The translations under genes were made by a program, and so were the position numbers. The notes beneath the pieces were generated by a model. That model ran no database searches, was not told where the DNA came from, and worked only from the letters and a program-made list of their open reading frames with translations. 64,000 bases of DNA, taken from VRUE01 sp963796705 (GTDB taxonomy: Bacteria; Actinomycetota; Thermoleophilia; Solirubrobacterales; 70-9). The stretch covers positions 62,001 to 126,000 of the forward strand of contig CAWCMK010000004.1 of NCBI GenBank assembly GCA_963796705.1, in the 5' to 3' direction. Below are positions 32,514 through 41,083 of this stretch, piece by piece (position 1 is the stretch's first letter; each line of letters opens with the position of its first letter).

Positions 32514-33245
32514 CTACGCGGCGGAGCGCAACTGCACGTGCGCATGGTGCTCGAGCGTCTCCCCGACCGCCCGCTCAACCATCCGCAGGTCCCTCTCCCC
32601 CGCCCCCGGCGCCTCCGCCAGGGGCCGGGCGATCGCCTCGACCATGAAGCGGTGGGCGGTCTCAGAGAGTGGAAATGAGCCCGCCTCGCAGGCGTTGCAA
32701 ACGACGCCGCCCGCGGCACCGGAGAAGCCACTCAGGTGCTCGGCCTCGCCGCAGCGCGCACAGGAGGCGAGCTCGGGGGCAAAGCCGGCCGCCAGGGCCA
32801 GCTTCAGGCGAAAGGAGAGTGCCGCCTCAAGCCGCGCCGCGTGCGGCGCCCCGGGAGCCTCGCCGTCGAGCATCGCCAGGTAGCGGCAGAGCAGGTTGTA
32901 GGCATGGGGGTTGGGCTCGGCGGCGTCGAGCAGGCGCAGGATCGCATCGCAGGCGCGTGCGCCGGCGTTCAGCGCCGGCGCCGAGGCGCGCAGGCGCGGG
33001 TAGCCCTCGACGGTCGCGACGCCGGTCACCGTGAGCAGCTCGCTGCGACCCTCGTGCAGGAGGAGGTCGAGGCGAAAGAACGGCTCCAGGCGCCCGCCGA
33101 ACCGCGAGCGCGGTTTGCGAACGCCCTTGGCAATCGCGTTCACCCTGCCGCGCTGGGCCGAGTAGAGGTGGAGGATGCGATCGGCCTCCCCGTAGCGGAT
33201 GCTGCGCAGGACGATCGCCTCGGTCTTGACCGTCTTTCCGGGCAC
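32514..33245 (-). CDS. recO: DNA repair protein RecO
   Basis: A 243-residue RecO. The N-terminal OB-fold begins KTEAIVLRSIRYGEADRILHLYSAQRGRVNAIAKGVRKPRSRFGG, highly typical. A Cys4 zinc site (CARCGEAEHLSGFSG ... VVCNACEAG) occurs in the C-terminal half as in the long actinobacterial form. It mediates RecA loading with RecR in gap repair. GTG at 33243-33245 is 5 bp after the fpg stop; the longer open frame upstream overlaps fpg and is not RecO-like. Confidence 0.93.
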   Translation of the reverse strand: MPGKTVKTEAIVLRSIRYGEADRILHLYSAQRGRVNAIAKGVRKPRSRFGGRLEPFFRLDLLLHEGRSELLTVTGVATVEGYPRLRASAPALNAGARACDAILRLLDAAEPNPHAYNLLCRYLAMLDGEAPGAPHAARLEAALSFRLKLALAAGFAPELASCARCGEAEHLSGFSGAAGGVVCNACEAGSFPLSETAHRFMVEAIARPLAEAPGAGERDLRMVERAVGETLEHHAHVQLRSAA

Positions 33246-33249
33246 GTTC

Positions 33250-34176
33250 CTACGTTGACCGGCGCCCCGGACGACCCCTCCCGGCGCGGCGACGGGGACG
33301 ACGGCGCAACCGCACCTGGCAGCTCGGACAGTAATAGGTCGAGCGGCCGCCGACGAGGATCCGTGAGATCGGCGCCCCGCAGCTCGGACAGGGCTCTGCC
33401 TCCCGGGTGTGGACGAGAAACTCATCCTGCATCCTCCCCTGCTCCCCGTGAGCGTCGCGGTAGTCATCGATCGAAGCGCCCCCGCGCTGCAGCCCGGCAT
33501 CGAGCGCCGCGACGACGGCGTCGCGCAGCGCAAGCTGGTGCTCGGGCCTCATCGAGCCCGCGGGCGAGAGCGGATGCAGACGGGCCCGGTAGAGGGCCTC
33601 ATCAGCGTAGATGTTGCCGACTCCGGCGATCCGCCGCTGGTCGAGCAGGAAGGACTTCAGCGGCGCCGTGCGCCCAGCTGCCTGGCGAGCAAGCTCCTCG
33701 GGGGTGAAGGCCGCTGAGAGCGGCTCGACCCCGAGCGAGGCGAAGCGCCCGGCAAGCTCGGCGTCGCCGAGCAGGAAGGCCTCGCCGAAGCGTCGCGGAT
33801 CGGTGAACCAGAGCTGGCGGCCGTCCCCGAGCGCGAAGCGGGCGCGCAGATGCCGCTCGGAGGTCGAGCGCTCGCCCTCATACAGGCGCATGCCCGCCGA
33901 TGGGTCGAGCCTGGAGCCGTCCTCGAGCAAGACCAGGTTGCCCGTCATCCGCAGATGCATGACCAGCGTCCGGCCACGATCCAGCCCCAAGAGCAGATAC
34001 TTCCCCCGCCGCCCCAGGCCCTCGATCCGGCTTCCCGAGACGGCCCCCTCGAGCTTGGCCGGCGCCACCGGTCGCGACCAGCGGCGATCGAGCACCTCAA
34101 GCCGCGAGATTCGCCGGCCCTTAAGCTCGGGCTCCAACTGGCGGCGGACGGTCTCGACCTCGGGCAGCTCGGGCAT
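33250..34176 (-). CDS. mutM: Formamidopyrimidine-DNA glycosylase
   Basis: A 308-residue Fpg. The N-terminus MPELPEVETVRRQLEPEL gives the catalytic Pro2 and Glu3. LVMHLRMTGNLVL and the Lys-loop of the N-terminal domain are present, then LLDQRRIAGVGNIYADEALYRARLHP in the H2TH domain, and the C-terminal zinc finger (CPSCGAPISRILVGGRSTYYCPSCQ). It excises 8-oxoG and cleaves the backbone. An Arg-rich tail of about 20 residues follows the finger, unusual but common in GC-rich actinobacteria. First gene of the leftward repair/replication group. Confidence 0.95.
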   Translation of the reverse strand: MPELPEVETVRRQLEPELKGRRISRLEVLDRRWSRPVAPAKLEGAVSGSRIEGLGRRGKYLLLGLDRGRTLVMHLRMTGNLVLLEDGSRLDPSAGMRLYEGERSTSERHLRARFALGDGRQLWFTDPRRFGEAFLLGDAELAGRFASLGVEPLSAAFTPEELARQAAGRTAPLKSFLLDQRRIAGVGNIYADEALYRARLHPLSPAGSMRPEHQLALRDAVVAALDAGLQRGGASIDDYRDAHGEQGRMQDEFLVHTREAEPCPSCGAPISRILVGGRSTYYCPSCQVRLRRRPRRRAGRGRPGRRST

Positions 34177-34685
34177 GGGCCTGTTCTACTCGATCGGGCG
34201 CGCCCGTTCCCGGCAAAGGGGGATCCGATTAGCTGCCCTTGCGCACCAGGAGCGCGCGGGTCATTTGTCATACCCCCGGGTCCCATCCTTTCGAGGTCTA
34301 CGATCGCCGTTGACGTGCTCGCAATCACGCTGGACGTGAGAGCGAGGGGAGGAGCTGAGCGAACTGTCGTTCTTCCTCCACAGAAGGCCCTGGCGCCCGT
34401 TGGGAGCCTTCCCTACAGAGTGAGCCGCAGCAGTTTGATCTTGGCCTGGCTGCAGTTTGTTTTGCACGATCTCAGTGGTCCGTTGCGGTGCGCCGCAGGT
34501 GCCGCGACGACCCAGGCAGGAGGCTGCGCTGCTCCGCTTCGATCGTCCTCGGCCGCTAGCGCGCCAGACGCGCCACGGCCTGCTCCACGCTCAGCCCCTC
34601 GGCGGCGCCGAGCCGAGCGTCGGGCTGGCGGTCCTCCTCACTTCACTGCTCGCGGATCGCCGTTGTATCCCTAGGCAGGGCACCG
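34177..34685. other. Non-coding stretch with a possible gene remnant
   Basis: About 500 bp without a full gene. On the minus strand near 34556-34620 a short frame reads RLGAAEGLSVEQAVARLAR before TAG at 34556, resembling the extreme C-terminus of large LuxR-type ATPases (AAEGLSLEEAVALAL). Nothing upstream of it extends the match, so it is at best a leftover. The remainder shows no signal. Confidence 0.3.
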
Positions 34686-35567
34686 TCAGGAGAGCACTTT
34701 GCCGCGGAAGTTGCGCAGGCCGAGGCTCAGGAAGACCGCGCAGAAGCCGATCAGCACCGGGTAGACCACATACAGAGGCATGTGCGAGGCCTCCGTAAGG
34801 CCCGCGCGCATGCCCTCGGCGACATAGATCAGCGGGTTGATGAGGACCAGGATCTGTAGCCAGTGGATGCCGTCGACCTGGACCGGCGATAGTTTCGTCC
34901 ACTGGTAATAGGTGCCGCCGAGGAAGGTCAGCGGCAGCACCACGAAGCCGAACATGAGCCCGATGTTGCGTGGCTCGAAGCTGGTTCCGAGCAGCAATCC
35001 GAACGAGGTCATCGCCACGCAGGCGAGCGGTATCAGCGTGACGACGATCCACCAGTGAAAGGAGAGATGGGCTTCGACGCCGGGTGCGTGGACCACGGCG
35101 GCGATCGGAAAGACGACGAGCGCCGCCAGCACCCCCTGCACCGACCCCGACATCACCTTTGCGACGGCGACGAGCCAGATCGGGCAGGGGGCCTGAACGC
35201 GGTCCTCGATCTCGCGGGTGTAGCCGAACTCTGTTGAGAGCTGAAGAGCGACGGCCTGGATGCCCTGGAACATGATCGAGATCGCAACCACCCCCGGCAC
35301 CAGCACCGTCGCGAATGCCGACTCGGCGACAGGCCCTCCCCCGCCCCCTACCCCCTGGCCGATCGTGGGGAACACGTAGAGGAAGACGAAGACCAGGAGG
35401 AAGGGCTGGACCAGTGTGCGGATCAGGAACTCCGCGAAATTCCGCCTCAGCACCAGCAGGTCGCGGAGGATCAGCGCCAGCAGCACCGAGCGGCTCGCCT
35501 GCATTATCGAGCGCGTCGGTGCGAGCGCGACATGGCCCATGGCGCCGGGCTGAGTGGCGGCGGCCAT
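34686..35567 (-). CDS. ABC-2 type exporter permease (DrrB-like)
   Basis: A 293-residue permease with six hydrophobic segments. Typical ABC-2 parts are LILRDLLVLRRNFAEFLIRTLVQPFLLVFVFLYVFP, then FATVLVPGVVAISIMFQGIQAVALQLSTEFGYTREIEDRVQAP, and FGFVVLPLTFLGGTYYQWTKLSPV. It pairs with the ATPase upstream: the ATPase TGA and permease ATG overlap (35567), which is typical for such two-component exporters. The cargo may be a drug, lipid or polyketide; none is inferable. Confidence 0.88.
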   Translation of the reverse strand: MAAATQPGAMGHVALAPTRSIMQASRSVLLALILRDLLVLRRNFAEFLIRTLVQPFLLVFVFLYVFPTIGQGVGGGGGPVAESAFATVLVPGVVAISIMFQGIQAVALQLSTEFGYTREIEDRVQAPCPIWLVAVAKVMSGSVQGVLAALVVFPIAAVVHAPGVEAHLSFHWWIVVTLIPLACVAMTSFGLLLGTSFEPRNIGLMFGFVVLPLTFLGGTYYQWTKLSPVQVDGIHWLQILVLINPLIYVAEGMRAGLTEASHMPLYVVYPVLIGFCAVFLSLGLRNFRGKVLS

Positions 35568-36598
35568 CAGTCGCGCAGCGCCTTCCCGGTGAGGTTGATG
35601 AACACGGTCTCGAGGCTCGGCTCGGAGACCGAGAGGTCGGCGACCTCGAAGCCGCCGCTCTCGGCGGCGCTCACCACCCGTGGCACCAACCGCTCGGCGT
35701 CCTGCACGTGCAACTCCACTCCGCCGTCCACCTCCCGGGTTCGGGTGATGCCTGCGATCTCGCTCCGTAACCGCGCGGCGAGGGCGGCCCGGTCGCCGCC
35801 AGCCTTCACGATGACGATCTCCTCGGCACCAACGGAGCGTTTGAGCGCCGCCGGCGTATCGAGCGCGAGGATCCTGCCGTGATCCATGATCGCGACGCGC
35901 TCGCAGAGCTGGTCGGCCTCCTCCATGTAGTGGGTGGTGAGCAGGATCGTCTGGCCCTCGCGGTTTAGCTCCCCGAGGATCTCCCACAGCGCCAGACGGC
36001 CCTGGGGGTCGAGTCCCGCGGTCGGCTCATCCAAGAACAGCACGGCGGGACGGTGAAAGATCGCGCGCGCCACCATCAACCGCTGAGCCATCCCCCCGGA
36101 GAGTGCGAAGACCGAGGCGCCGGCCCAGTCGGACAACCGAAACTGCTCAAGCAGCCGCCCGGTAGTGGCGCGCGACTCCGCCGCGGAGATCCCGAACAGG
36201 CGGCCGTGGAAGTAGAGGTTCTCCGAGACCGTCAGCTGGCGATCGAGGGTGTTCGTCTGGGAGACGGTCCCGATCAGCTGCTTGGCCAGCGCCGGATGCG
36301 CAACGACATCGATGCCGCCGACGAAGGCTGACCCTGAGGTGGGGATCACCCGGGTGGTGAGCATTCCCGCGGTCGTCGTCTTGCCGGCGCCGTTGGGACC
36401 GAGCAGTCCGAAGATCTCGCCGCGGTGGACACTGAGATTTAGCTCGTCTACCGCGGCGAAGTCGGCTCCCGCGTACACCTTGGTGAGATCGACCGTGCGG
36501 ATGATCTCGCGATCCCGGTCCGCAAACGAGGCCGCGGGCCCATCCCCCCCAGCTACAGATCCGTAGGACTGTGCTTTGGCTGTTCCGGCGTCGGCCAT
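35567..36598 (-). CDS. ABC transporter ATPase (DrrA-like)
   Basis: A 343-residue ATPase. Walker A GPNGAGKTTT, signature LSGGMAQRL, Walker B LFLDEPTAGLDPQGRLAL, the His switch (TTHYMEEADQL) and the C-terminal domain of the daunorubicin-resistance type (LGAEEIVIVKAGG..., SEPSLETVFINLTGKALRD) are all present. It energises the DrrB-like permease. An N-terminal extension of about 30 residues precedes IIRTVDLTKVYAG. Preceded by 97 bp of non-coding sequence to the P-type ATPase gene. Confidence 0.93.
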   Translation of the reverse strand: MADAGTAKAQSYGSVAGGDGPAASFADRDREIIRTVDLTKVYAGADFAAVDELNLSVHRGEIFGLLGPNGAGKTTTAGMLTTRVIPTSGSAFVGGIDVVAHPALAKQLIGTVSQTNTLDRQLTVSENLYFHGRLFGISAAESRATTGRLLEQFRLSDWAGASVFALSGGMAQRLMVARAIFHRPAVLFLDEPTAGLDPQGRLALWEILGELNREGQTILLTTHYMEEADQLCERVAIMDHGRILALDTPAALKRSVGAEEIVIVKAGGDRAALAARLRSEIAGITRTREVDGGVELHVQDAERLVPRVVSAAESGGFEVADLSVSEPSLETVFINLTGKALRD

Positions 36599-36695
36599 TT
36601 GCGGTCAGCCTACTGAGGGCCTATCTGCGCTCAGCCAGCTCCGGCCGGGGGCCAGGTGCCCAACGATGACGAACGTCAGCTCGCAGCGGCGCGGG

Positions 36696-39356
36696 TCACA
36701 CGTGCCGGCGATCCGGCCGGCCCCGGATGCTCCAGCGCGAGGCGCGGTGAAGTATGCGGCGCTCGTGCGGGGGCCGCGGACGCGCGATCGGCCGGCCCTC
36801 TCCCTGCAATCGGTAAAACCGCCGCTTGCCGAGCTCGATCAAGACGAGGTAGAGGCAGATCATCACGACGAGCGCCGCGAGGAAGGTGACCGGGAGTGCG
36901 GTGAAACCGAGCAGGCCGGCCAGCGGCGAGAAGGGCAGAAGAACCCCGATACCGACGCAGGCAAAGGTGGAGATCGTCAGCGGCTTGCTGGCGCGGCTAC
37001 GGAAGAACGGGACGCGGTGGGTGCGGATCGCGAAGATCACCAGGCTCTGGGTGGCCAGGGACTCAACGAACCAGCCAGAGCGAAACAGCGTCGCTCCGGC
37101 GCCGAAGCCCCAGATCATGATCCCGAAGGTGGCGAAGTCGAAGATCGAGCTGATCGGCCCGAAGAAGGTCATGAAGCGTCGGATCAGGCCGGTGTCCCAG
37201 TGCGCCGGTCGCCTCAGCTGCTCCTCGTCGACGTTGTCGGTGGGGATCGTCATCTCGCTGACGTCGTAGAGCAGGTTGTTGAGGAGAATCTGAGTCGGCA
37301 GCATCGGCAGAAAGCTGAGGAACAGGGAGGCCCCCCCGGCGCTGAACATGTTCCCGAAGTTCGAGGAGGTCCCCATCAGCACGTACTTGATCGTGTTGGC
37401 GAAGATCCGGCGGCCCTCGACGACGCCGCCGGCGAGGATCTCGAGGTCCTTGTCGAGCAGGACGATGTCGGCGGCGTCCTTGGCGACGTCGGTCGCGGTC
37501 TGCACCGAGATGCCGACGTCGGCGTCGTGCAGGGCGACGGCGTCGTTGACGCCATCGCCGAGGAAGCCGACCGTGAGGCCGAGTTTGTGCTCGGCCTTGA
37601 TCACCCGCGACTTTTGCTCGGGGGTGACGCGGGCGAAGATCGTGGTCTGAGGCAATGCCGCGGTGAGCTGCTCTTCGTCTAGCTTCTCCAACTCCGCACC
37701 AACCAACGTGCCGAGCACAGGCAGCCCGAGGTCGGCGCAGACCTTCTGCGCGACGCGATCGTTGTCGCCGGTTATCACCTTGACCTCGACGCCAAGGCGC
37801 TTCAACTGCTCCAGCGCGTCAGACGCATCGGTCTTGGGGCGATCGAGGAAGGTGAGAAAGCCAGCGAGCTCGAGCTCGCTCTCGTCCTTCGCTCCCAGCG
37901 TCGTTCGATCCTTCGCCGCACGGGTGGCGACCGCGATGACGCGGCTCCCTGCGGCGAACTGACGATCGAGAACCTGCTTCGCATTCGAGGGCACCGAGCG
38001 GCAGCGGGCGAGCACGCTCTCGGGCGCGCCCTTGACGATCACCTGGCGCATGCCATCGGGATTCGAAACCAAGACGGAAGAGAGCCGGCGCTCGTAGTCA
38101 AACGGGCGCCTGGCCAGCACTCGGTATTCGCTCGCCCCGGCCCCGCTGGCCCCCGGCGCCGCCCAGAGCGCCCGATCGAGCTGGTTGCCGCCGATGAGCT
38201 GTCCCTCGGCGAAGGACGCCTCGTTGCAGAGTAGGCCGGCTCGCAAGACCGCCTCAGAGCTCTGACCGCCGGCGTCGAGCGCCGAGGAGAAGGTAATTTG
38301 GCCCTCGGTCAACGTGCCGGTCTTATCGGTGAAGAAAACCTCGATGTTGCCGAGGTCCTCGATCGCAACCAGCCGCTTGACGATCACCGAGTGCTGGGCC
38401 AATCGCTTCGCCCCGGTCGAGAGGCTGATCGTGACGATCGCCGGCAGCAGCTGTGGCGTCAGGCCGACGGCGATCGCCAGGGCGAAGAGGATAGATCCGA
38501 GCACCGAGCGGCCGATCAGGATGTTGAGAACCAGGATCGAGCCGGCCAGGACGGCGGTGACCCGGACCAGCAGGAGAGAGAAGCTCTGCAGGCCAAGCTG
38601 AAATGCCGTCTGGGGTTGGCGATCCCCGAGCCGCAGGGCGATCACCCCGAACTCCGTGTCCGCCCCGGTCCGCACGACCAGGCCAAGCCCGCTCCCCTCC
38701 CGCACTACAGTCCCCATGAATCCGCAAGAGGCGAGCTCCAGCGGCGAGGAGGGCGCGTCGACCTCTTCGGCCTGCTTCTCGGCCGGTAGCGACTCGCCGG
38801 TCAGCACCGCCTCATCGCACTCAAGCCCCTCCGCATGCAGCAGCCGCAGATCCGCCGGGATAACGTCGCCGACGGCGATCTGGACGATGTCGCCGGGAAC
38901 CAGTGCGGTCACGTCAATCGCGGTGAACGTGCCGTCACGCATTGCGAGCGCGGTGTGGCGCAACTGAGAATGGAGCGCTTCCACCGCCAGCTCGGAGCGG
39001 TACTCGTTGAAGAACCCCAGCCCGATACTGAGGCAGATGATCGCGAGGATGATCGCCGCGTCGGTGCCTTCGCCTACGAAGAATGAGGTCAGCGCCGCGC
39101 CGACAAGCAGGATCAAGAGCGGGTTCCTCAGCTGGCGCATCAGCACGGCGAGCGGCCGTGCCCCGTGACTGCGCAGCGCATTCGGCCCGACTAGCCCCAG
39201 ACGGCGCTGGGCCTCCGTGGTAGACAAACCATCTTCCGCGCTTGCGAGGGCACCGAGGACATCGGCGAGTGGCATGCTTGCCGCCGAGCGAAGCTGCAGC
39301 ACGCGCCAGTGATCCGCGGGCGGCGACGATTCGATTCCTCTCGCCTGTACCGCCAT
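36696..39356 (-). CDS. mgtA: Mg2+-type P-type ATPase (MgtA/MgtB-like)
   Basis: An 886-residue P-type ATPase. N-terminal actuator parts (LSTTEAQRRLGLVGPN, LTGESLPAEKQ) and the catalytic FFTDKTGTLTEGQ (phosphorylated Asp) are intact; RPFDYERRLSSVLV, KVITGDNDRVAQKV and GFLGDGVNDAVALHDADVGI complete the phosphorylation and nucleotide domains. The membrane motif VGLTPQLLPAIVTISLSTGA and the C-terminal transport segment NLLYDVSEMTIPTDNVDEE are diagnostic of the Mg2+ subfamily (P3B), as is the lack of heavy-metal domains. The Arg-rich tail (GRPIARPRPPHERR) is unusual. The upstream region shows no obvious Mg2+ leader structure. Confidence 0.93.
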   Translation of the reverse strand: MAVQARGIESSPPADHWRVLQLRSAASMPLADVLGALASAEDGLSTTEAQRRLGLVGPNALRSHGARPLAVLMRQLRNPLLILLVGAALTSFFVGEGTDAAIILAIICLSIGLGFFNEYRSELAVEALHSQLRHTALAMRDGTFTAIDVTALVPGDIVQIAVGDVIPADLRLLHAEGLECDEAVLTGESLPAEKQAEEVDAPSSPLELASCGFMGTVVREGSGLGLVVRTGADTEFGVIALRLGDRQPQTAFQLGLQSFSLLLVRVTAVLAGSILVLNILIGRSVLGSILFALAIAVGLTPQLLPAIVTISLSTGAKRLAQHSVIVKRLVAIEDLGNIEVFFTDKTGTLTEGQITFSSALDAGGQSSEAVLRAGLLCNEASFAEGQLIGGNQLDRALWAAPGASGAGASEYRVLARRPFDYERRLSSVLVSNPDGMRQVIVKGAPESVLARCRSVPSNAKQVLDRQFAAGSRVIAVATRAAKDRTTLGAKDESELELAGFLTFLDRPKTDASDALEQLKRLGVEVKVITGDNDRVAQKVCADLGLPVLGTLVGAELEKLDEEQLTAALPQTTIFARVTPEQKSRVIKAEHKLGLTVGFLGDGVNDAVALHDADVGISVQTATDVAKDAADIVLLDKDLEILAGGVVEGRRIFANTIKYVLMGTSSNFGNMFSAGGASLFLSFLPMLPTQILLNNLLYDVSEMTIPTDNVDEEQLRRPAHWDTGLIRRFMTFFGPISSIFDFATFGIMIWGFGAGATLFRSGWFVESLATQSLVIFAIRTHRVPFFRSRASKPLTISTFACVGIGVLLPFSPLAGLLGFTALPVTFLAALVVMICLYLVLIELGKRRFYRLQGEGRPIARPRPPHERRILHRASRWSIRGRPDRRHV

Positions 39357-39369
39357 CGACCTATCGTGG

Positions 39370-39600
39370 CAGGGCGAAGCGGACTACCGAGACCGTGCCG
39401 CCGTGCGTGCGCCTCGCGGACGAACAGGGCTCGCGCCACTGCGACGGCGGCCTCGCATACGCCGATCAGCACAAGGGCCCCGCAATCGGAGCGAGCCAGC
39501 AAGTAGAGAAGTCCCCCGGCCGCTACGAAGCAGTTGGCTCCCCCGAGCCAGGAAAGCTTGCGGTCCCGGCCGGGGCGCCTCGAGCGCGGGCACGTTCGCT
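39370..39600 (-). pseudogene. Possible frameshifted small membrane protein
   Basis: On the minus strand, one frame reads DRKLSWLGGANCFVAAGGLLYLL then ARSDCGALVLIGVCEAAVAVARALFVREAHARRHGLG, two hydrophobic segments with a basic end. No in-frame start exists. A GTG with a good Shine-Dalgarno (CAGGAGCGAAC) near 39590 lies in another frame and connects only if one base is gained or lost. I read it as a broken gene, uncertain. Confidence 0.3.
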
Positions 39601-39679
39601 CCTGAAATTCCGCTGACCTCGCCTATCGCCAACCGTCCGCCTGCTTCCTTCCGGTAACGATTCCCAAGGTCGGCCCGGC

Positions 39680-39875
39680 TACCGGCTCGCGGGCTCCAGC
39701 CACGCGTAGACATCTGGGCCCTCGGCTCCGATCGTGGGAACGATGAAGGCCGTCACGTCACTGATCTGCTCGCCGCGCAGGCTGAGCACGTTTCAGCGCA
39801 AACGGCAGATAGGCGCCGGCGTCCTCATCCCAGGCATAGAAGGCGATGTTGGTCACGGTGTGGGCATGCTGCTGC
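39680..39875 (-). pseudogene. ECF sigma factor C-terminal fragment with a one-base insertion
   Basis: The minus-strand frame reads TVTNIAFYAWDEDAGAYLPFAL, then breaks in an A-run (TTT at 39791-39793 on the plus strand). One frame over, it continues VLSLRGEQISDVTAFIVPTIGA to TAG at 39680. Joined as FALNVLSLRG, this is the SnoaL-like C-terminal domain of long ECF (SigG/RpoE-type, TIGR02960-like) sigma factors. The sigma-2 and sigma-4 parts are missing upstream. The remaining 300 bp to 40177 contain no other support. Confidence 0.6.
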
Positions 39876-40177
39876 CTTCGGGTGGGTGCGAGCGCCTCGG
39901 CGGATGTCAACCCGCTGCCGCTTCGGACGAGGAGCGGCGGTTCTCGTCCTTCGCGAGCAGCTCCCGCTGGCTGCCGAGGAGCTCGCAAAGTCGCGCGAAG
40001 CGATAGCGCCGCGCTGTTGACTCCGCCGATCCAGGCGGGGGCCGGGGGAATCGGGCACATGGGAGCTCTAAGCAGATTCACAGCAATGACGGAGATCACA
40101 CCCAGAAATGGGGGCGATCCTGATCCTGGCTGGGGAGAAACGACCGAAGCCGCCTGGCTGGCTTTGAGGAGGAACAG

Positions 40178-40366
40178 ATGACCGTTACGACCATCCTTAT
40201 CGTCAATGCCGCTGCCGCTGGCGCCATGTCGGCCCTCTTGGCCCTCGTCATGGGGGCGGCATTTCGCTTCACATCCGATGTGACCCCCGTGCCTATCCGC
40301 CGTTCGGGAAGGCGTGATATCGCGGTCGAAAGTCTCCCAGGATTTTCCCCAGGTTTAGTACGTTAA
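40178..40366 (+). CDS. Small single-pass membrane protein, family member C (62 aa)
   Basis: Strong ribosome binding site (GAGGAGGAACAG) directly before the ATG. The protein begins MTVTTILIVNAAAAGAMSAL, continues LALVMGAAFRF, and has a basic tail (VPIRRSGRRDIAVESLPG). It aligns with the small proteins at 10523 and 27745. Its stop lies 6 bp before the GTG of the response regulator, so it is almost certainly co-transcribed with the two-component system. A modulator or anchor for the sensor kinase is a reasonable guess, but there is no family support. Confidence 0.7.
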   Translation: MTVTTILIVNAAAAGAMSALLALVMGAAFRFTSDVTPVPIRRSGRRDIAVESLPGFSPGLVR

Positions 40367-40372
40367 TGGGGG

Positions 40373-41083
40373 GTGAGCGAATCTAAGCCCGACAGCGGGC
40401 AGGGCCTTCGCGCCCTCGTCGTCGACGACGAGGAAAACATCGCCGACGTCATCTCGATCGCCCTTCGTTATTCGGGTTTCAACGTAAGGACGGCCGGGAC
40501 CGGCCAGCAGGCGCTACGGGAGGCGGTCGGCTTTCGCCCCCATGTCATTGTCCTCGACGTGATGCTGCCCGATCTGGACGGCTTCGCGGTTGCTACGCGA
40601 CTGTCCGAGCGCTGCAGCTGTACGCCGATCCTCTTCCTCACGGCTCGTGATACCACCGAGGACAAGATCCGTGGCCTGACGCTGGGGGGCGACGACTACG
40701 TCACCAAGCCCTTCAGCGTCGAGGAGCTGGTGGTTCGCGTTCGGACGATCCTCCGGCGCAGCGGAATTGAGGAAGACGAGAGCCGGATCGTCTTCTTCGA
40801 CCTCGAGCTCGACGACGATACCCGCGAGGTCTGGCGTGGCGGTCGGCCCCTGGAGCTCACCGACACCGAGTACAGGCTTCTGCGCTTCCTGATGCGCAAT
40901 CCGCGACGTGCTCTGGCCCGCACCCAGATCCTCGATCACGTGTGGGAATACGACTTCGGCGGCGATGCCGGGGTTCTCGAAACCTACGTCAGCTACCTGC
41001 GCAAGAAGCTCGAGAGCCGGGGCCCCCGCCTGATCCAGACGGTGCGCGGAGTCGGTTACGCGCTTCGAGAGCCCATTGAATGA
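40373..41083 (+). CDS. OmpR/PhoB-family response regulator
   Basis: A 236-residue regulator. The receiver has the acidic pair in VVDDEENIADVI, the phospho-acceptor Asp62 in HVIVLDVMLPDLDGFAVATRL, the switch Thr in ILFLTARDTTEDK and the Lys in DYVTKPFS. The C-terminal winged helix (LTDTEYRLLRFLMRNPRRALARTQILDHVWEYDFGGDAGVLETYVSYLRKKLE) is the OmpR/MtrA-like DNA-binding domain, with the recognition helix at VLETYVSYLRKKL. GTG start. Its stop overlaps the start of the histidine kinase gene (ATGATG), which defines the cognate pair. Confidence 0.95.
   Translation: MSESKPDSGQGLRALVVDDEENIADVISIALRYSGFNVRTAGTGQQALREAVGFRPHVIVLDVMLPDLDGFAVATRLSERCSCTPILFLTARDTTEDKIRGLTLGGDDYVTKPFSVEELVVRVRTILRRSGIEEDESRIVFFDLELDDDTREVWRGGRPLELTDTEYRLLRFLMRNPRRALARTQILDHVWEYDFGGDAGVLETYVSYLRKKLESRGPRLIQTVRGVGYALREPIE

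Noticed and set aside
36576..37682. Plus-strand frame opposite the P-type ATPase gene
   Set aside because: Antisense to a full-length, motif-complete ATPase.
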